Below are positions 27,160-35,895 of a stretch of DNA of 64,000 nucleotides, in pieces. Where the stretch lies: NCBI GenBank assembly GCA_020063625.1, contig JAICDD010000001.1, positions 1 to 64,000 on the forward strand, in the 5' to 3' direction. Numbering within the stretch: the first letter of the stretch is position 1; every line of letters begins with the position of its first letter. Position numbers and translations under genes: made by a program. Source of the DNA: Fusobacteriales bacterium (GTDB lineage Bacteria; Fusobacteriota; Fusobacteriia; Fusobacteriales; Fusobacteriaceae). The notes under the pieces are model-generated. The model had not been told where the DNA came from. It did not search any database and saw only the letters and a list, made by a program, of their open reading frames with translations.

Positions 27160-27874
27160 TTTCTATTAACCTCTTCATCTCTTTTATAGCTTCTTCTATT
27201 CCTGTAAAAATTGACCTAGCTACAATAGAATGTCCTATATTAAGTTCTATAATATCCTCTATTTTTGCAATATCTTTTACATTTTTATAATCTAATCCAT
27301 GACCTGCATTTACTTTTAGTTTAAGTGCTTTTGCTGCTTTTACTGCATCTTCTATATTTTTTAATTCTTCTTTTCTCTCTTCTTCTGTTTCAGCATCAGC
27401 ATATTTCCCTGTATGAATTTCTACAAACTCTGCTCCTATCTCTTTTGCTATTTTCATTATATCTGTTCTAGCATCTATAAAAAGACTTACTTCTATCCCT
27501 GCAGCATGTAGTTTTTCTATTGCATTTTTTGTTTTTTCTTTTACTTCTTCGTCTAAAATATTAAGTCCACCTTCTGTAGTTAATTCTTCTCTTTTTTCTG
27601 GTACTAATGTAACCATATCTGGTTTTACTTCTACTGCTATGTTTATTATGTCCTCAGATGTAGCCATCTCTAAATTAAGTCTTGTTGTTACTACTTGTCT
27701 AAGGATATACACATCTTTATCTTGTATATGTCTTCTATCTTCTCTAAGATGTATTGTTATTCCATCAGCTCCAGCTTTTTCTGCTAAAACTGCTGCCCTT
27801 ACTAAATCAGGCTCTTTTGCTAATCTTGCTTGTCTAAGTGTTGCTACATGATCTATATTTACTCCCAATTTCAT
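27152..27874 (-). CDS. pdxJ: Pyridoxine 5'-phosphate synthase PdxJ
   Basis: PdxJ condenses 1-deoxyxylulose 5-phosphate with aminoacetone 3-phosphate to make pyridoxine phosphate. The protein has about 240 residues and starts MKLGVNIDHVATLRQAR. It has GADGITIHLREDRRHIQD, the FVEIHTGKYA loop and the AGHGLDYKNV phosphate site. ATG 27874 is chosen because a GGGGAGG ribosome site precedes it by about six bases. That ATG overlaps the upstream stop as TAATG. No pdxA is in the window. Confidence 0.96.
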   Translation of the reverse strand: MKLGVNIDHVATLRQARLAKEPDLVRAAVLAEKAGADGITIHLREDRRHIQDKDVYILRQVVTTRLNLEMATSEDIINIAVEVKPDMVTLVPEKREELTTEGGLNILDEEVKEKTKNAIEKLHAAGIEVSLFIDARTDIMKIAKEIGAEFVEIHTGKYADAETEEERKEELKNIEDAVKAAKALKLKVNAGHGLDYKNVKDIAKIEDIIELNIGHSIVARSIFTGIEEAIKEMKRLIENV

Positions 27875-28113
27875 TATAGTATTCCTCCCCATTCTCCTTG
27901 CTTTGTTATTTCTAGCTCTACACCTTTACTTTTTAAATTTTCTAAAATTTTTTCTATATCTTTTATAAAATAATTTAAAGTAATTATTTTAATTTCCCCC
28001 TCTTTTGGATTTAAAGTCCTTACAATTCCTAGTCCCTCATATGCTTCTATAATTTTATTAATAAAATCTATATGCTTTTTTTCTGTTTTAATAAAAAATT
28101 CATAACTATACAT
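27874..28113 (-). CDS. DUF4911-type small protein
   Basis: This short protein of about 79 residues resembles DUF4911, a family of unknown function. It has an alternating strand-helix pattern (YEFFIKTEKKHIDFINKII, GEIKIITLNYFIKDIEKIL) suggesting a small ferredoxin-like fold. There is no membrane helix. Its start lies inside the end of rsmA and its stop overlaps pdxJ (TAATG), so it is translated in a tight chain. ATG 28113 is preferred over 28125 because GAGG lies upstream of it. Confidence 0.75.
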   Translation of the reverse strand: MYSYEFFIKTEKKHIDFINKIIEAYEGLGIVRTLNPKEGEIKIITLNYFIKDIEKILENLKSKGVELEITKQGEWGGIL

Positions 28114-28912
28114 TAGCCTCACCATTTTTAAATAAAGTAATTAAATCAATAAAATTATCTATTGATAGATTTTCTGCTCTTAAATTTTTACTTAAAGATA
28201 ATTTTTCTAAATTTTTTTCTATTATCTCTCTAGAATACCCTAAAGTTTTTAAATTATTTACTATATTTTTTCTTTTATTTGAAAAAGTTGCTTTTACAAA
28301 TTTAAAAAAAGTTTTTTCATCAACTTTATTTAGATATCTATTGTCATTATAAAGTTTTATAGACATAAATGCTGAATCTACTTTTGGTATTGGTGTAAAG
28401 TACTCTTTAGGTATTGTAAATAGATACTCTGCTTCTCCAAAATATTCAACTGATAAAGTTAAAACACTTCTTTCTTTACCACTTTTAGAACAAATTCTTT
28501 CAGCTACCTCTTTTTGTACCATAATATATATTTCATCAACATATTTTTTATTTTCTATAAGTTTATTAATTATTGGAGATGTTATATAATAAGGTATATT
28601 TGCTACAACTTTTACCTTTTTATTTATCTCTTTATCAAAATCTATTTTTAAAATATCTTGCATTATTAATTTAAAATTTTCTCTATCTCCATATTTTCTT
28701 AATAAGATTTTTTCTAAATCACTATCTATCTCTACACAAGTAACATCATTAACTATATCTAATAAATATCCTGTTAACGCACCTTCACCAGGTCCAATTT
28801 CTAAAATAGAATCGCTTTTATTTACATTTGATACCTCTATTATTTTATTTAATACTTCATCTTGATTGGTCAAAAAATTTTGTCCAAACTTTTTTTTGTG
28901 TTTAAAACTCAT
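28106..28912 (-). CDS. rsmA: 16S rRNA dimethyladenosine transferase RsmA (KsgA)
   Basis: RsmA dimethylates two adjacent adenines near the 3' end of 16S rRNA. The 268-residue protein has KKKFGQNFLTNQ at the start, SAM motif I LEIGPGEGALTG, and catalytic motif IV ANIPYYITSPII. The C-terminal helical domain carries FTPIPKVDSAF. It follows the SPOR protein gene by 10 bases. Confidence 0.97.
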   Translation of the reverse strand: MSFKHKKKFGQNFLTNQDEVLNKIIEVSNVNKSDSILEIGPGEGALTGYLLDIVNDVTCVEIDSDLEKILLRKYGDRENFKLIMQDILKIDFDKEINKKVKVVANIPYYITSPIINKLIENKKYVDEIYIMVQKEVAERICSKSGKERSVLTLSVEYFGEAEYLFTIPKEYFTPIPKVDSAFMSIKLYNDNRYLNKVDEKTFFKFVKATFSNKRKNIVNNLKTLGYSREIIEKNLEKLSLSKNLRAENLSIDNFIDLITLFKNGEANV

Positions 28913-28922
28913 TTATCCTCCA

Positions 28923-29456
28923 TTATTTTAATCGAATCCAATAATCATCAATAACATCTATTTTCAATAAATTTTTTGCAAAACTTTCTGCTTTTTCTCT
29001 ATCATCAAATTCAACATTAAATCTTAATTTATAATAATCACCATTTTTTTCATAATATATTTTATAACCTAATTTTTCTAATCTTTCTTTTTCTCTTCTA
29101 ACATTTGAAAAATCTTTAAATATACCTAATTGTACAATATATTTTTTATTCATTTTTGTATTTATTATCTCACCATAACTTTTAATTTCAGATTCTTTTT
29201 TTATATTGGAATACAATTTATAATAATCAGAAATAGGTAAATAAACTACATTATCAACTAATTCTTCATTTATTTTTACTTTAACATTAGGTTTTTGAAT
29301 AAATATTTTATATGAAAAAAACAAAATTACAAAAACAAATAAAAAGGAAAAAAAAGAAAATAGATATATTTTCTTTTTTCTCCTAAATTTTGCATTTTCT
29401 TCTTCTCTTTTATTTAATAACTCTTTTAATTTAGAGTCTGTATTACTCATCTCCAT
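28923..29456 (-). CDS. SPOR-domain inner-membrane protein
   Basis: The protein of about 177 residues has a charged N-terminus, one membrane helix (about 27-50: FSFFSFLFVFVILFF), a linker and a C-terminal SPOR domain (KKYIVQLGIFKDFSNVRRE to the end). SPOR domains bind denuded septal peptidoglycan, so a cell-division or cell-wall role is likely. ATG 29456 is used because GGGAGAG lies six bases upstream. The gene overlaps the end of hpt. Confidence 0.82.
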   Translation of the reverse strand: MEMSNTDSKLKELLNKREEENAKFRRKKKIYLFSFFSFLFVFVILFFSYKIFIQKPNVKVKINEELVDNVVYLPISDYYKLYSNIKKESEIKSYGEIINTKMNKKYIVQLGIFKDFSNVRREKERLEKLGYKIYYEKNGDYYKLRFNVEFDDREKAESFAKNLLKIDVIDDYWIRLK

Positions 29457-30003
29457 CAAGCTCTCCCATTACCCCTATATAAGGAATATTTCTATATTCT
29501 TGTTTAAAATCTAACCCATATCCCAATACAAATTCATCTTCTATATTAAACCCTATATATTGTACATCTACTTCAGCTTCTCTTCTTGCTTCTTTATTTA
29601 ATAAAGTGCATAATGATACAGATTTTGGCTCTCTATGCCCTAACATTTTTAATACTCTTTTTAATGTTAAACCAGAATCAATAATATCTTCTACTACTAT
29701 AACATGTTTTCCCATTATATTTTCATCTAAATCTTTTATTATTTTTACTTCCCTTGAACTTTCAAACTCATTTCCATAACTAGATACTGTCATAAAATCC
29801 ATTTTCATAGGTATTTTTATTTCTCTACATAAATCTGCAAAAAATAAAACAGAACCTTTTAATAAACAAACAACAATAACTTCCTCTTCTTTATCTTTAA
29901 AATCTCTAGTAATTTCTTCTCCTAATTCTTTTATTCTAGCTTTTATTTGTTCTTCTGTAAGTAACACCTTTACTATTCCGTATTCCCAATCTTTTTTAGC
30001 CAT
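29443..30003 (-). CDS. hpt: Hypoxanthine phosphoribosyltransferase
   Basis: This purine-salvage enzyme makes IMP/GMP from hypoxanthine or guanine and PRPP. The 186-residue protein has the PRPP-binding motif VIVVEDIIDSGLTL, the DFMTVSSYG loop and the base-binding FVLGYGLDF segment. It is the first gene of the leftward operon, with a good promoter at 30046-30074 and an AATGGAGG ribosome site. Confidence 0.95.
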   Translation of the reverse strand: MAKKDWEYGIVKVLLTEEQIKARIKELGEEITRDFKDKEEEVIVVCLLKGSVLFFADLCREIKIPMKMDFMTVSSYGNEFESSREVKIIKDLDENIMGKHVIVVEDIIDSGLTLKRVLKMLGHREPKSVSLCTLLNKEARREAEVDVQYIGFNIEDEFVLGYGLDFKQEYRNIPYIGVMGELDGDE

Positions 30004-30045
30004 TTTTACAAAAAACCTCCATTATCTTTTAAATAAACTTGTTTT

Positions 30046-30074
30046 ATTTTATCATTTAGACTAATATTTATCAA
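30046..30074 (-). promoter_or_regulatory. Promoter of the hpt operon
   Basis: TTGATA (-35, 30069-30074) and TAAAAT (-10, 30046-30051) are separated by 17 bases, with a TG extension before the -10. It points left into hpt. Confidence 0.75.
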
Positions 30075-30081
30075 GTATTTA

Positions 30082-30110
30082 TTGATATTTTTTTTTTAAT
30101 ATGATATATT
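30082..30110 (+). promoter_or_regulatory. Promoter of the PASTA-rsgA-rpe operon
   Basis: TTGATA (30082-30087), a 17-base spacer and TATATT (30105-30110) with a TG extension. It points right; the -35 boxes of the two divergent promoters are only seven bases apart. Confidence 0.75.
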
Positions 30111-30163
30111 TATAGTTGATAATATATTTGATTATAAAACATTTTAACATCGAGGAGTTTTTT

Positions 30164-30871
30164 ATGAATAAAAAAAATATAGTTATATTTCTAGATTTTA
30201 TATTAATTATATTTATACTTTATTTTAGTATAAGTACTGGTTTAAAATTTTTCTTTAATGAATTTTTATTAGAAACTCCTGACCTTTCAAATCTTACATT
30301 TAATGAAGCTGTTGTACTTCTTGAAAATTCAGATATTAAATTAAAAAAAGTTGATGAAGATTTTTCAGAATTTGAAAAAGGTAAAATATATTTACAAATT
30401 CCAGAAGCAGGAAGTAGTATAAAAAAAGGTAGAACTATAAAAGTATGGGTTAGTAAAGGAAAAAATAGCATTGTTGTGCCTGACTTTTCTAATCTTGATA
30501 TAATAGATGCAAAAGTAATGGCTGAGCAAAAAGGTTTTTCTATTAAAAATATAGTTTATACTCATTCTACTCAAAAAATCAATACAATCATTACTACTGA
30601 CCCAAAAGAGGGAACTATTATGTCTTCAGATAAACAACTCTCTTTTTTAGTAAGTAGTGGTCCAATTAATGAATTTGTTAGAATGCCAGATATTATTGGA
30701 CTAAATATTAATGATGCTAGAAAAAAATTAGAAAAAAATCAATTATTTATAGGAAATATTGAATATATAGAAAATAGTTTAATTGAACCAAATATTGTAT
30801 TTGATGCTAGTATATCTGTAAATGAAAAAATAAAAAAAGGTAGTAGTATAAATATTGTTGTTTCTAAATAA
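30164..30871 (+). CDS. Membrane-anchored triple PASTA protein without kinase domain
   Basis: The protein of about 235 residues has an N-terminal membrane helix (IVIFLDFILIIFILYF) and three consecutive PASTA repeats. These begin at TPDLSNLTFNEA, VVPDFSNLDIIDA and MPDIIGLNINDA. PASTA domains bind muropeptides and usually form the outer part of PrkC/Stk kinases or of class B penicillin-binding proteins. Here no kinase or transpeptidase region is present. It precedes rsgA and rpe, the same neighbours PrkC has in Firmicutes. ATG 30164 is chosen because GAGGAG lies upstream. Confidence 0.9.
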   Translation: MNKKNIVIFLDFILIIFILYFSISTGLKFFFNEFLLETPDLSNLTFNEAVVLLENSDIKLKKVDEDFSEFEKGKIYLQIPEAGSSIKKGRTIKVWVSKGKNSIVVPDFSNLDIIDAKVMAEQKGFSIKNIVYTHSTQKINTIITTDPKEGTIMSSDKQLSFLVSSGPINEFVRMPDIIGLNINDARKKLEKNQLFIGNIEYIENSLIEPNIVFDASISVNEKIKKGSSINIVVSK

Positions 30872-30891
30872 TAAAATTTAAAATTTAAGGA

Positions 30892-31797
30892 GTGATAAAA
30901 ATTTCAGCAGTAAAAGGAAGAGTTTTATATAAAATCAAAGGATTTTATTATATAGAAGATGATAATAAAAATATTTTTGAATGTAGGCTAAAAGGTAAAA
31001 ATAAAAGAATAAATAAAAAAGATAATTGTGTTGTTGGTGATATTGTAGAATTTGATTCAAATGAAAAAGTCATAAACAAAGTTTTAGAACGAAAAAACAT
31101 TTTAAAAAGACCTTTAGTTGCAAATATTGATTTATTAGGTATAGTTTTTTCAATAAAATCTCCAAATTTTGATATGGAAAGGTTCAATCTTTTACTTTTA
31201 GATTGTTTTTACTATAATGTAAAACCTTTTGTTATAATCAATAAAATAGATTTAACAAGTAATGATGAATTAGAAAATTTTAAATCTTCATTATCTTTTT
31301 TAGAGAATTTAAATATTGATATATTTTATACTTCTACACTTAGTGAAAATATAAATGAAATAAAAGAATACACAAAAAATAAAGTAACTGCTTTTGGTGG
31401 TCCTAGTGGTGTAGGAAAGTCATCTATTATAAATTTATTACAAACTGAAAAAGAGCTTGAAACAGGTGAAATAAGTAAAAAACTATCAAGAGGTAGACAT
31501 ACCACTAAAGGTGCTAGTATTCTTCATCTTGATTATGGTGGTTATATCATTGATACTCCAGGTTTTTCATCACTTGAACTACCTGATATAAAAGATGAAA
31601 AAGAGCTACTAGAACTTTTTAATGAGTTTTATGAACCTTCAATTAATTGTAAATTTAACAATTGTTTACATATAAATGAACCAAATTGTCATATAAAAGA
31701 GTTAGTTGAAAAGAATAAATTATCAAAAATAAGATATGATTTTTATGTTAAAACATATAATACATTAAAAAATGAAAGGTGGAATAAATATGATTAA
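30892..31797 (+). CDS. rsgA: Ribosome small subunit GTPase RsgA
   Basis: RsgA is a circularly permuted GTPase that checks 30S maturation. The protein of about 300 residues has an OB fold ([14 protein letters not shown]), then G4 NKIDL, G1 [10 protein letters not shown]3 DTPGFSS and a C-terminal zinc knuckle [15 protein letters not shown]. The start is uncertain. The only in-frame standard start is GTG 30892, which overlaps the AAGGAG ribosome site (30887-30892). Normal spacing would point to ATT 30901 (reading ISAVKGRV). It is followed by rpe with an 8-base overlap. Confidence 0.93.
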   Translation: MIKISAVKGRVLYKIKGFYYIEDDNKNIFECRLKGKNKRINKKDNCVVGDIVEFDSNEKVINKVLERKNILKRPLVANIDLLGIVFSIKSPNFDMERFNLLLLDCFYYNVKPFVIINKIDLTSNDELENFKSSLSFLENLNIDIFYTSTLSENINEIKEYTKNKVTAFGGPSGVGKSSIINLLQTEKELETGEISKKLSRGRHTTKGASILHLDYGGYIIDTPGFSSLELPDIKDEKELLELFNEFYEPSINCKFNNCLHINEPNCHIKELVEKNKLSKIRYDFYVKTYNTLKNERWNKYD

Positions 31798-32419
31798 AAT
31801 AGCTCCTTCTATTTTATCAGCTGATTTTAGTAAATTAGGAGAAGAAGTAATTGCTATTTCAAATGCTGGAGCTGATTATATACATATAGATGTAATGGAT
31901 GGTAATTATGTACCTAATATATCTTTTGGTCCATTAGTTATAAAAAGTATAAGAGATAAAACAGATAAAATATTTGACGTTCATCTTATGATAGATAAAC
32001 CAGAAAGATATATAAAAGAATTTGTAGATGCTGGAGCTGATATTATTACAATACATGCAGAATCTACTATACATTTACATAGAACTATCCAACTTATTAA
32101 AAGTTTTAATGTAAAAGTAGGGGTATCTATAAATCCAGCTACTCCAGTAAGTGCTATTTCTCAAATTATTAACGATATAGATATGGTTCTTATTATGAGT
32201 GTTAATCCTGGATTTGGCGGACAAAAATTTATTGATTTTTCTATTGATAAAATAAAAGAAATTAGAGCTTTAAATAAAAATATAGATATAGAAGTAGATG
32301 GTGGTATAAACAATGAAACTGCTAAAAAATGCGTCTCTGCTGGAGCAAATATTTTAGTTGCTGGTTCATATGTTTTTAATGGGGATTACGAAGAGAGAAT
32401 CTCTTCTTTAAAAGATTAG
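31790..32419 (+). CDS. rpe: Ribulose-phosphate 3-epimerase
   Basis: Rpe interconverts ribulose 5-phosphate and xylulose 5-phosphate in the pentose phosphate pathway. The protein of about 209 residues starts [16 protein letters not shown]. It has [25 protein letters not shown], and the [13 protein letters not shown] and EVDGGIN motifs of the TIM barrel. ATG 31790 has an AAAGGTGG ribosome site; the start is inside the end of rsgA. Confidence 0.97.
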   Translation: MIKIAPSILSADFSKLGEEVIAISNAGADYIHIDVMDGNYVPNISFGPLVIKSIRDKTDKIFDVHLMIDKPERYIKEFVDAGADIITIHAESTIHLHRTIQLIKSFNVKVGVSINPATPVSAISQIINDIDMVLIMSVNPGFGGQKFIDFSIDKIKEIRALNKNIDIEVDGGINNETAKKCVSAGANILVAGSYVFNGDYEERISSLKD

Positions 32420-32428
32420 GAGGAATAT

Positions 32429-33094
32429 ATGTCTTTTGAAAATGTAAATATAATGATAGAAAAATTTTATAAATTATTCTATGAAACAGAAGAACTTATA
32501 TTAAAACAAGGAATAAAATGTCTAACTACAACAGAACTTCATGTAGTAGAAGCAATAGGAAATGATTCTCTTACAATGAATGAATTATCTGATAGACTTG
32601 GGATAACAATGGGTACTGCTACTGTTGCAATAAATAAACTTAATGATAAAGGATTTATAAATAGAAAACGAAGTGACAAAGATAGAAGAAAAGTTTATGT
32701 AGAACTTTCAGAAAAAGGATTAAAAGCATTAAAATATCACGAAACTTTTCATCAAGATATTATTTCTAAAATCACTAAAAATCTATCAAATAATGAACTT
32801 GAAACATTTACAACAATTTTTGGTAAAATCCTTAACAATTTAGAAAATCAAATTGAATTTGTAAAACCTGATACTATTAATAATTTTATGAAAGGTTGTA
32901 AAATTAAAATTACTGAAATAAAAGGTAGTACTTTAATAAAAAAATTCTTTAAAGAAAATGGAATTGTAGAAAATAAAGAAGTTAAAATACTTGATAAAAA
33001 TAAATATAATATTACTTTATTAGTTGATAATAATAAAGTAGAAATAGATACTATTGATAGTAAAAATATCATTGGTTTATTATTAAAAGACTAA
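32429..33094 (+). CDS. MarR-type regulator with C-terminal FeoA-like domain
   Basis: Residues 1-140 form a MarR-type winged helix, with LTMNELSDRLGITMGTATVAINKL as the recognition region and RKRSDKDRRKVYVELSEKG as the wing. Residues about 155-221 (CKIKITEIKGSTLIKKFFKENGI and onward) look like a FeoA/SH3-like domain, as in the metal repressors DtxR and IdeR. This suggests a metal- or redox-responsive repressor, but no ligand can be named. It follows rpe by 9 bases and is followed by a terminator, so it ends the operon. Confidence 0.8.
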   Translation: MSFENVNIMIEKFYKLFYETEELILKQGIKCLTTTELHVVEAIGNDSLTMNELSDRLGITMGTATVAINKLNDKGFINRKRSDKDRRKVYVELSEKGLKALKYHETFHQDIISKITKNLSNNELETFTTIFGKILNNLENQIEFVKPDTINNFMKGCKIKITEIKGSTLIKKFFKENGIVENKEVKILDKNKYNITLLVDNNKVEIDTIDSKNIIGLLLKD

Positions 33095-33098
33095 AATC

Positions 33099-33122
33099 AG
33101 GCCTTTCTAGGCCTATTTTTTT
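33099..33122 (+). terminator. Terminator after MarR-FeoA gene
   Basis: AGGCCT-TTCT-AGGCCT stem-loop followed by ATTTTTTTT lies just after the stop codon at 33094. Confidence 0.85.
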
Positions 33123-33136
33123 TGAAAGGAGTTATT

Positions 33137-34735
33137 ATGATATACTTTGAAGGAATACATTTAAAATTACTTATTGATGAATTAAAAGAACAGATTTTAA
33201 ATAAAAAAGTAACTAAGGTAGTACAATACGATAAATTAAACATATCTCTATTTTTTAGTAAAGAAAATCTATTTTTTTCTGCATTACCAAATCTAGCTAT
33301 ATGTTATCTTAATACAAATAAAGACAACGCGCCTAAGGAGCAATTAAATTTTGCTTTGGTTTTAAAAAAATTTTTATTGGGTGCTACTATTACTGATATT
33401 TCTCAACATAAATTTGAAAGAACAATGATATTTAAATTTGAAAAAATAGATGAATTAGGTGAAAAAAAATTTTATAACCTTATTTTTGAGATGATGGGAA
33501 AACATAGTAATATTTTTTTATGTGATAATAATTTAAAAATAATAAATTCATTAAAACCTTTATTTTTAGAAGAAAATAAAAGAAATTTATTTAATGGTAG
33601 TGATTTTGAATTTTTTATTTCACATGACAAGTTATCTCCTTTTGATATTTCTAAAGAGGAATTTGAAAAAATAGAAAATAAAAATATTTTACATAAATAT
33701 ATATCTGGTATAGGAAAATTAACATCAACTAATAGTAATTCTTATGACGAATTTATTGAAAATTTAAACTTGAAAAAATCACCTACTATTTATAAAGAAA
33801 ATAATAAGATAAAAATAGCTTCTTTTGTTGAATATAAAACTTTAGAAAATTTTGAAAAAATATCTTTTAATTCTATATCTGAAATGTTAAATAATTATAT
33901 TACAACTACTATTTCATCTGTAAAAATAGATAAATTAAAACAAAACTATTTAAAAATTATTACAAATAAAATCAATAAAAATAATAATATCCTAAAAAAT
34001 ATATCAAAAGAAAAGAAAAAATACTCTGATTATGAAAAATATAAAAATATTGGTGATATTTTAGCTGCAAATTTATACTCTATAAAACCTTATAAAAAAA
34101 ATATTGAATTATTTGATTTTTATAACAATAAAAATATTACTATTAGTTTAGATGAAAATCTAACTCCTCAAGAAAATCTAAATAATTATTATAAAAAATA
34201 TAATAAACTTAAAAGAAAATTAGAGTATAATATAATTAGAGAAAAGGAAATAAAAAAAGAATTAGAATATTTAAATACATTAAATAATTTTATAACTTTA
34301 GCTGATAATTTAAATACTTTAGCATCTATTGAAGAAGAGTTAATTGAGCAAAATATCATAAAAAAAATAGAAAAAAAGAATAGAAAAAAAAGGAAAAATA
34401 ATATTGAAGTAGAATATATTATAGTAGATAATTATAAAATTTATTTTGGAAAAAATAATAAAGAAAACGAATACATTACTTTTAAATTAGCAGATAAAAA
34501 TGATATTTGGCTTCACATAAAAGATATACCTGGAAGTCATGTAATTATAAAAGGAGAAAATCCTTCAGAAAATATTATTTTAGAAGCTGCAAAACTTGCT
34601 GCAAAATATTCTAAAATAAATTCTGGTAATATTACAGTTGATTATACTCAAAAAAAATATGTAAAAAAAATACCTAATTCAAAACCTGGATTTGTAAGTT
34701 ATTCTAATTTTAAAAGTGTTTTTTTAAAAATTTAA
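33137..34735 (+). CDS. rqcH: NFACT family protein RqcH (fibronectin-binding-like)
   Basis: RqcH recognises stalled 50S subunits and recruits tRNA-Ala for C-terminal alanine tailing; older annotations call the family fibronectin-binding protein. The protein of about 532 residues has the NFACT-N part (FEGIHLKLLIDELKEQI, FEMMGKHSNIFLCD) and a long coiled coil (about 265-400). The NFACT-R domain carries DIWLHIKDIPGSHVII and ENIILEAAKLAAKYSK. ATG 33137 is preceded by AAAGGAG. It is isolated by a terminator upstream. Confidence 0.9.
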   Translation: MIYFEGIHLKLLIDELKEQILNKKVTKVVQYDKLNISLFFSKENLFFSALPNLAICYLNTNKDNAPKEQLNFALVLKKFLLGATITDISQHKFERTMIFKFEKIDELGEKKFYNLIFEMMGKHSNIFLCDNNLKIINSLKPLFLEENKRNLFNGSDFEFFISHDKLSPFDISKEEFEKIENKNILHKYISGIGKLTSTNSNSYDEFIENLNLKKSPTIYKENNKIKIASFVEYKTLENFEKISFNSISEMLNNYITTTISSVKIDKLKQNYLKIITNKINKNNNILKNISKEKKKYSDYEKYKNIGDILAANLYSIKPYKKNIELFDFYNNKNITISLDENLTPQENLNNYYKKYNKLKRKLEYNIIREKEIKKELEYLNTLNNFITLADNLNTLASIEEELIEQNIIKKIEKKNRKKRKNNIEVEYIIVDNYKIYFGKNNKENEYITFKLADKNDIWLHIKDIPGSHVIIKGENPSENIILEAAKLAAKYSKINSGNITVDYTQKKYVKKIPNSKPGFVSYSNFKSVFLKI

Positions 34736-34775
34736 TTTAAAATCATTTAATAAAAATTGAGGGTAGGGGATTTTT

Positions 34776-35876
34776 GTGATAGATAAAGAATCTATTTTAA
34801 AATATAAAAATTATTGTTTTGATAATTTTATTAATAATCTAGTTATAGGTGCATTATTAACTTTAATAATAGCACCTCTTTATTTTTTGCATTTTCATTT
34901 AAAACTCAAATATCTTAATAAATATATTTTAATTACATTAGTTTTTCCATCTTTTTTGTATCTTTACTACTATTTTATTCATAAACAAAATAAGAATATT
35001 ACTTATTTTCTAGGAATTATTATGATTTTTTTACCCAATTTTTTTGTTAATTTTTTAATCTTTTTTAATTTTAACAATAATTTAAAAATTAATTATACTT
35101 TATTTCATCTATTAATATTGATTTTTTTACTTCAATTTATTTTTAGTATTTTATTAAACTACATTTTAATTTTATTAATAACTATAGTACCTTTTTATAT
35201 AAATATTTTTTTATTAATTATTTTTAATAAAATTAACCCAAATAATTTTTATACTTTAATAGCCCCTATGCTATTTTCTATCATTTTTTCAATAATAACT
35301 TATTTTTATAAAAGAAGTCATAAAAATAATTTTTTTATAAAGTTAGCCTTAATAAATAAAACAAAAGAACTTGAAGAGGAAATCAAGAAAAAAGAAATTT
35401 TACAAAATATTTTAGAAAAAGAAACTCTTTATGATACTTTAACAACAGCTTATAATAGAAAAGCACTTTTTAGAATTTTTGATAAATTATTATTAGAGCT
35501 TGATGAAGATGATTATATCTCTTTTAACTTTTTAGATATTGATAATCTAAAAAAAGTAAATGATACACAAGGGCATCCAAATGGTGATAAGTTAATAAAA
35601 GAATTTGTAAGAATAATATCTAGTGAAATAAGAAATAGTGATTATATTTTTAGAATTGGTGGAGATGAATTTGTGTTAATTATTACAAAATGTACACTTA
35701 GTAGTCATAATTCTATTATTGAGCGTATTACAAATATTTGTAAAGATAATAATATTCGATTTTCTATTGGAAGTGTAATAAAACAATTAAAACATATTAA
35801 AGGCTTAAATGAAATATTAAAAGAGAGTGATAATTTGATGTATCAAGATAAAAAAAATAACAGGAAGAAATACTGA
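34776..35876 (+). CDS. Membrane diguanylate cyclase (GGDEF)
   Basis: The 366-residue protein has about five to six hydrophobic segments in residues 20-178, a short coiled coil and a C-terminal GGDEF domain. The active-site motif GGDEF lies at 295-299. An RNSD inhibitory site (RxxD) at 286-289 implies product feedback. It should make cyclic di-GMP in response to an unknown membrane signal. The start is GTG 34776, with GGGG about seven bases upstream. Its 3' end forms half of a shared terminator. A role in switching motility is plausible given the flagellar genes, but not shown. Confidence 0.92.
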   Translation: MIDKESILKYKNYCFDNFINNLVIGALLTLIIAPLYFLHFHLKLKYLNKYILITLVFPSFLYLYYYFIHKQNKNITYFLGIIMIFLPNFFVNFLIFFNFNNNLKINYTLFHLLILIFLLQFIFSILLNYILILLITIVPFYINIFLLIIFNKINPNNFYTLIAPMLFSIIFSIITYFYKRSHKNNFFIKLALINKTKELEEEIKKKEILQNILEKETLYDTLTTAYNRKALFRIFDKLLLELDEDDYISFNFLDIDNLKKVNDTQGHPNGDKLIKEFVRIISSEIRNSDYIFRIGGDEFVLIITKCTLSSHNSIIERITNICKDNNIRFSIGSVIKQLKHIKGLNEILKESDNLMYQDKKNNRKKY

Positions 35877-35895
35877 TTCTTCCTGTTATTTTTTT
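35851..35895. terminator. Shared terminator overlapping two convergent gene ends
   Basis: A perfect 19-bp inverted repeat (35851-35869 / 35877-35895, seven-base loop) has a TAACAGGAAGAA core and A/T flanks. It includes the last codons of the diguanylate cyclase and the impX stop, and can act in both directions. Confidence 0.92.
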
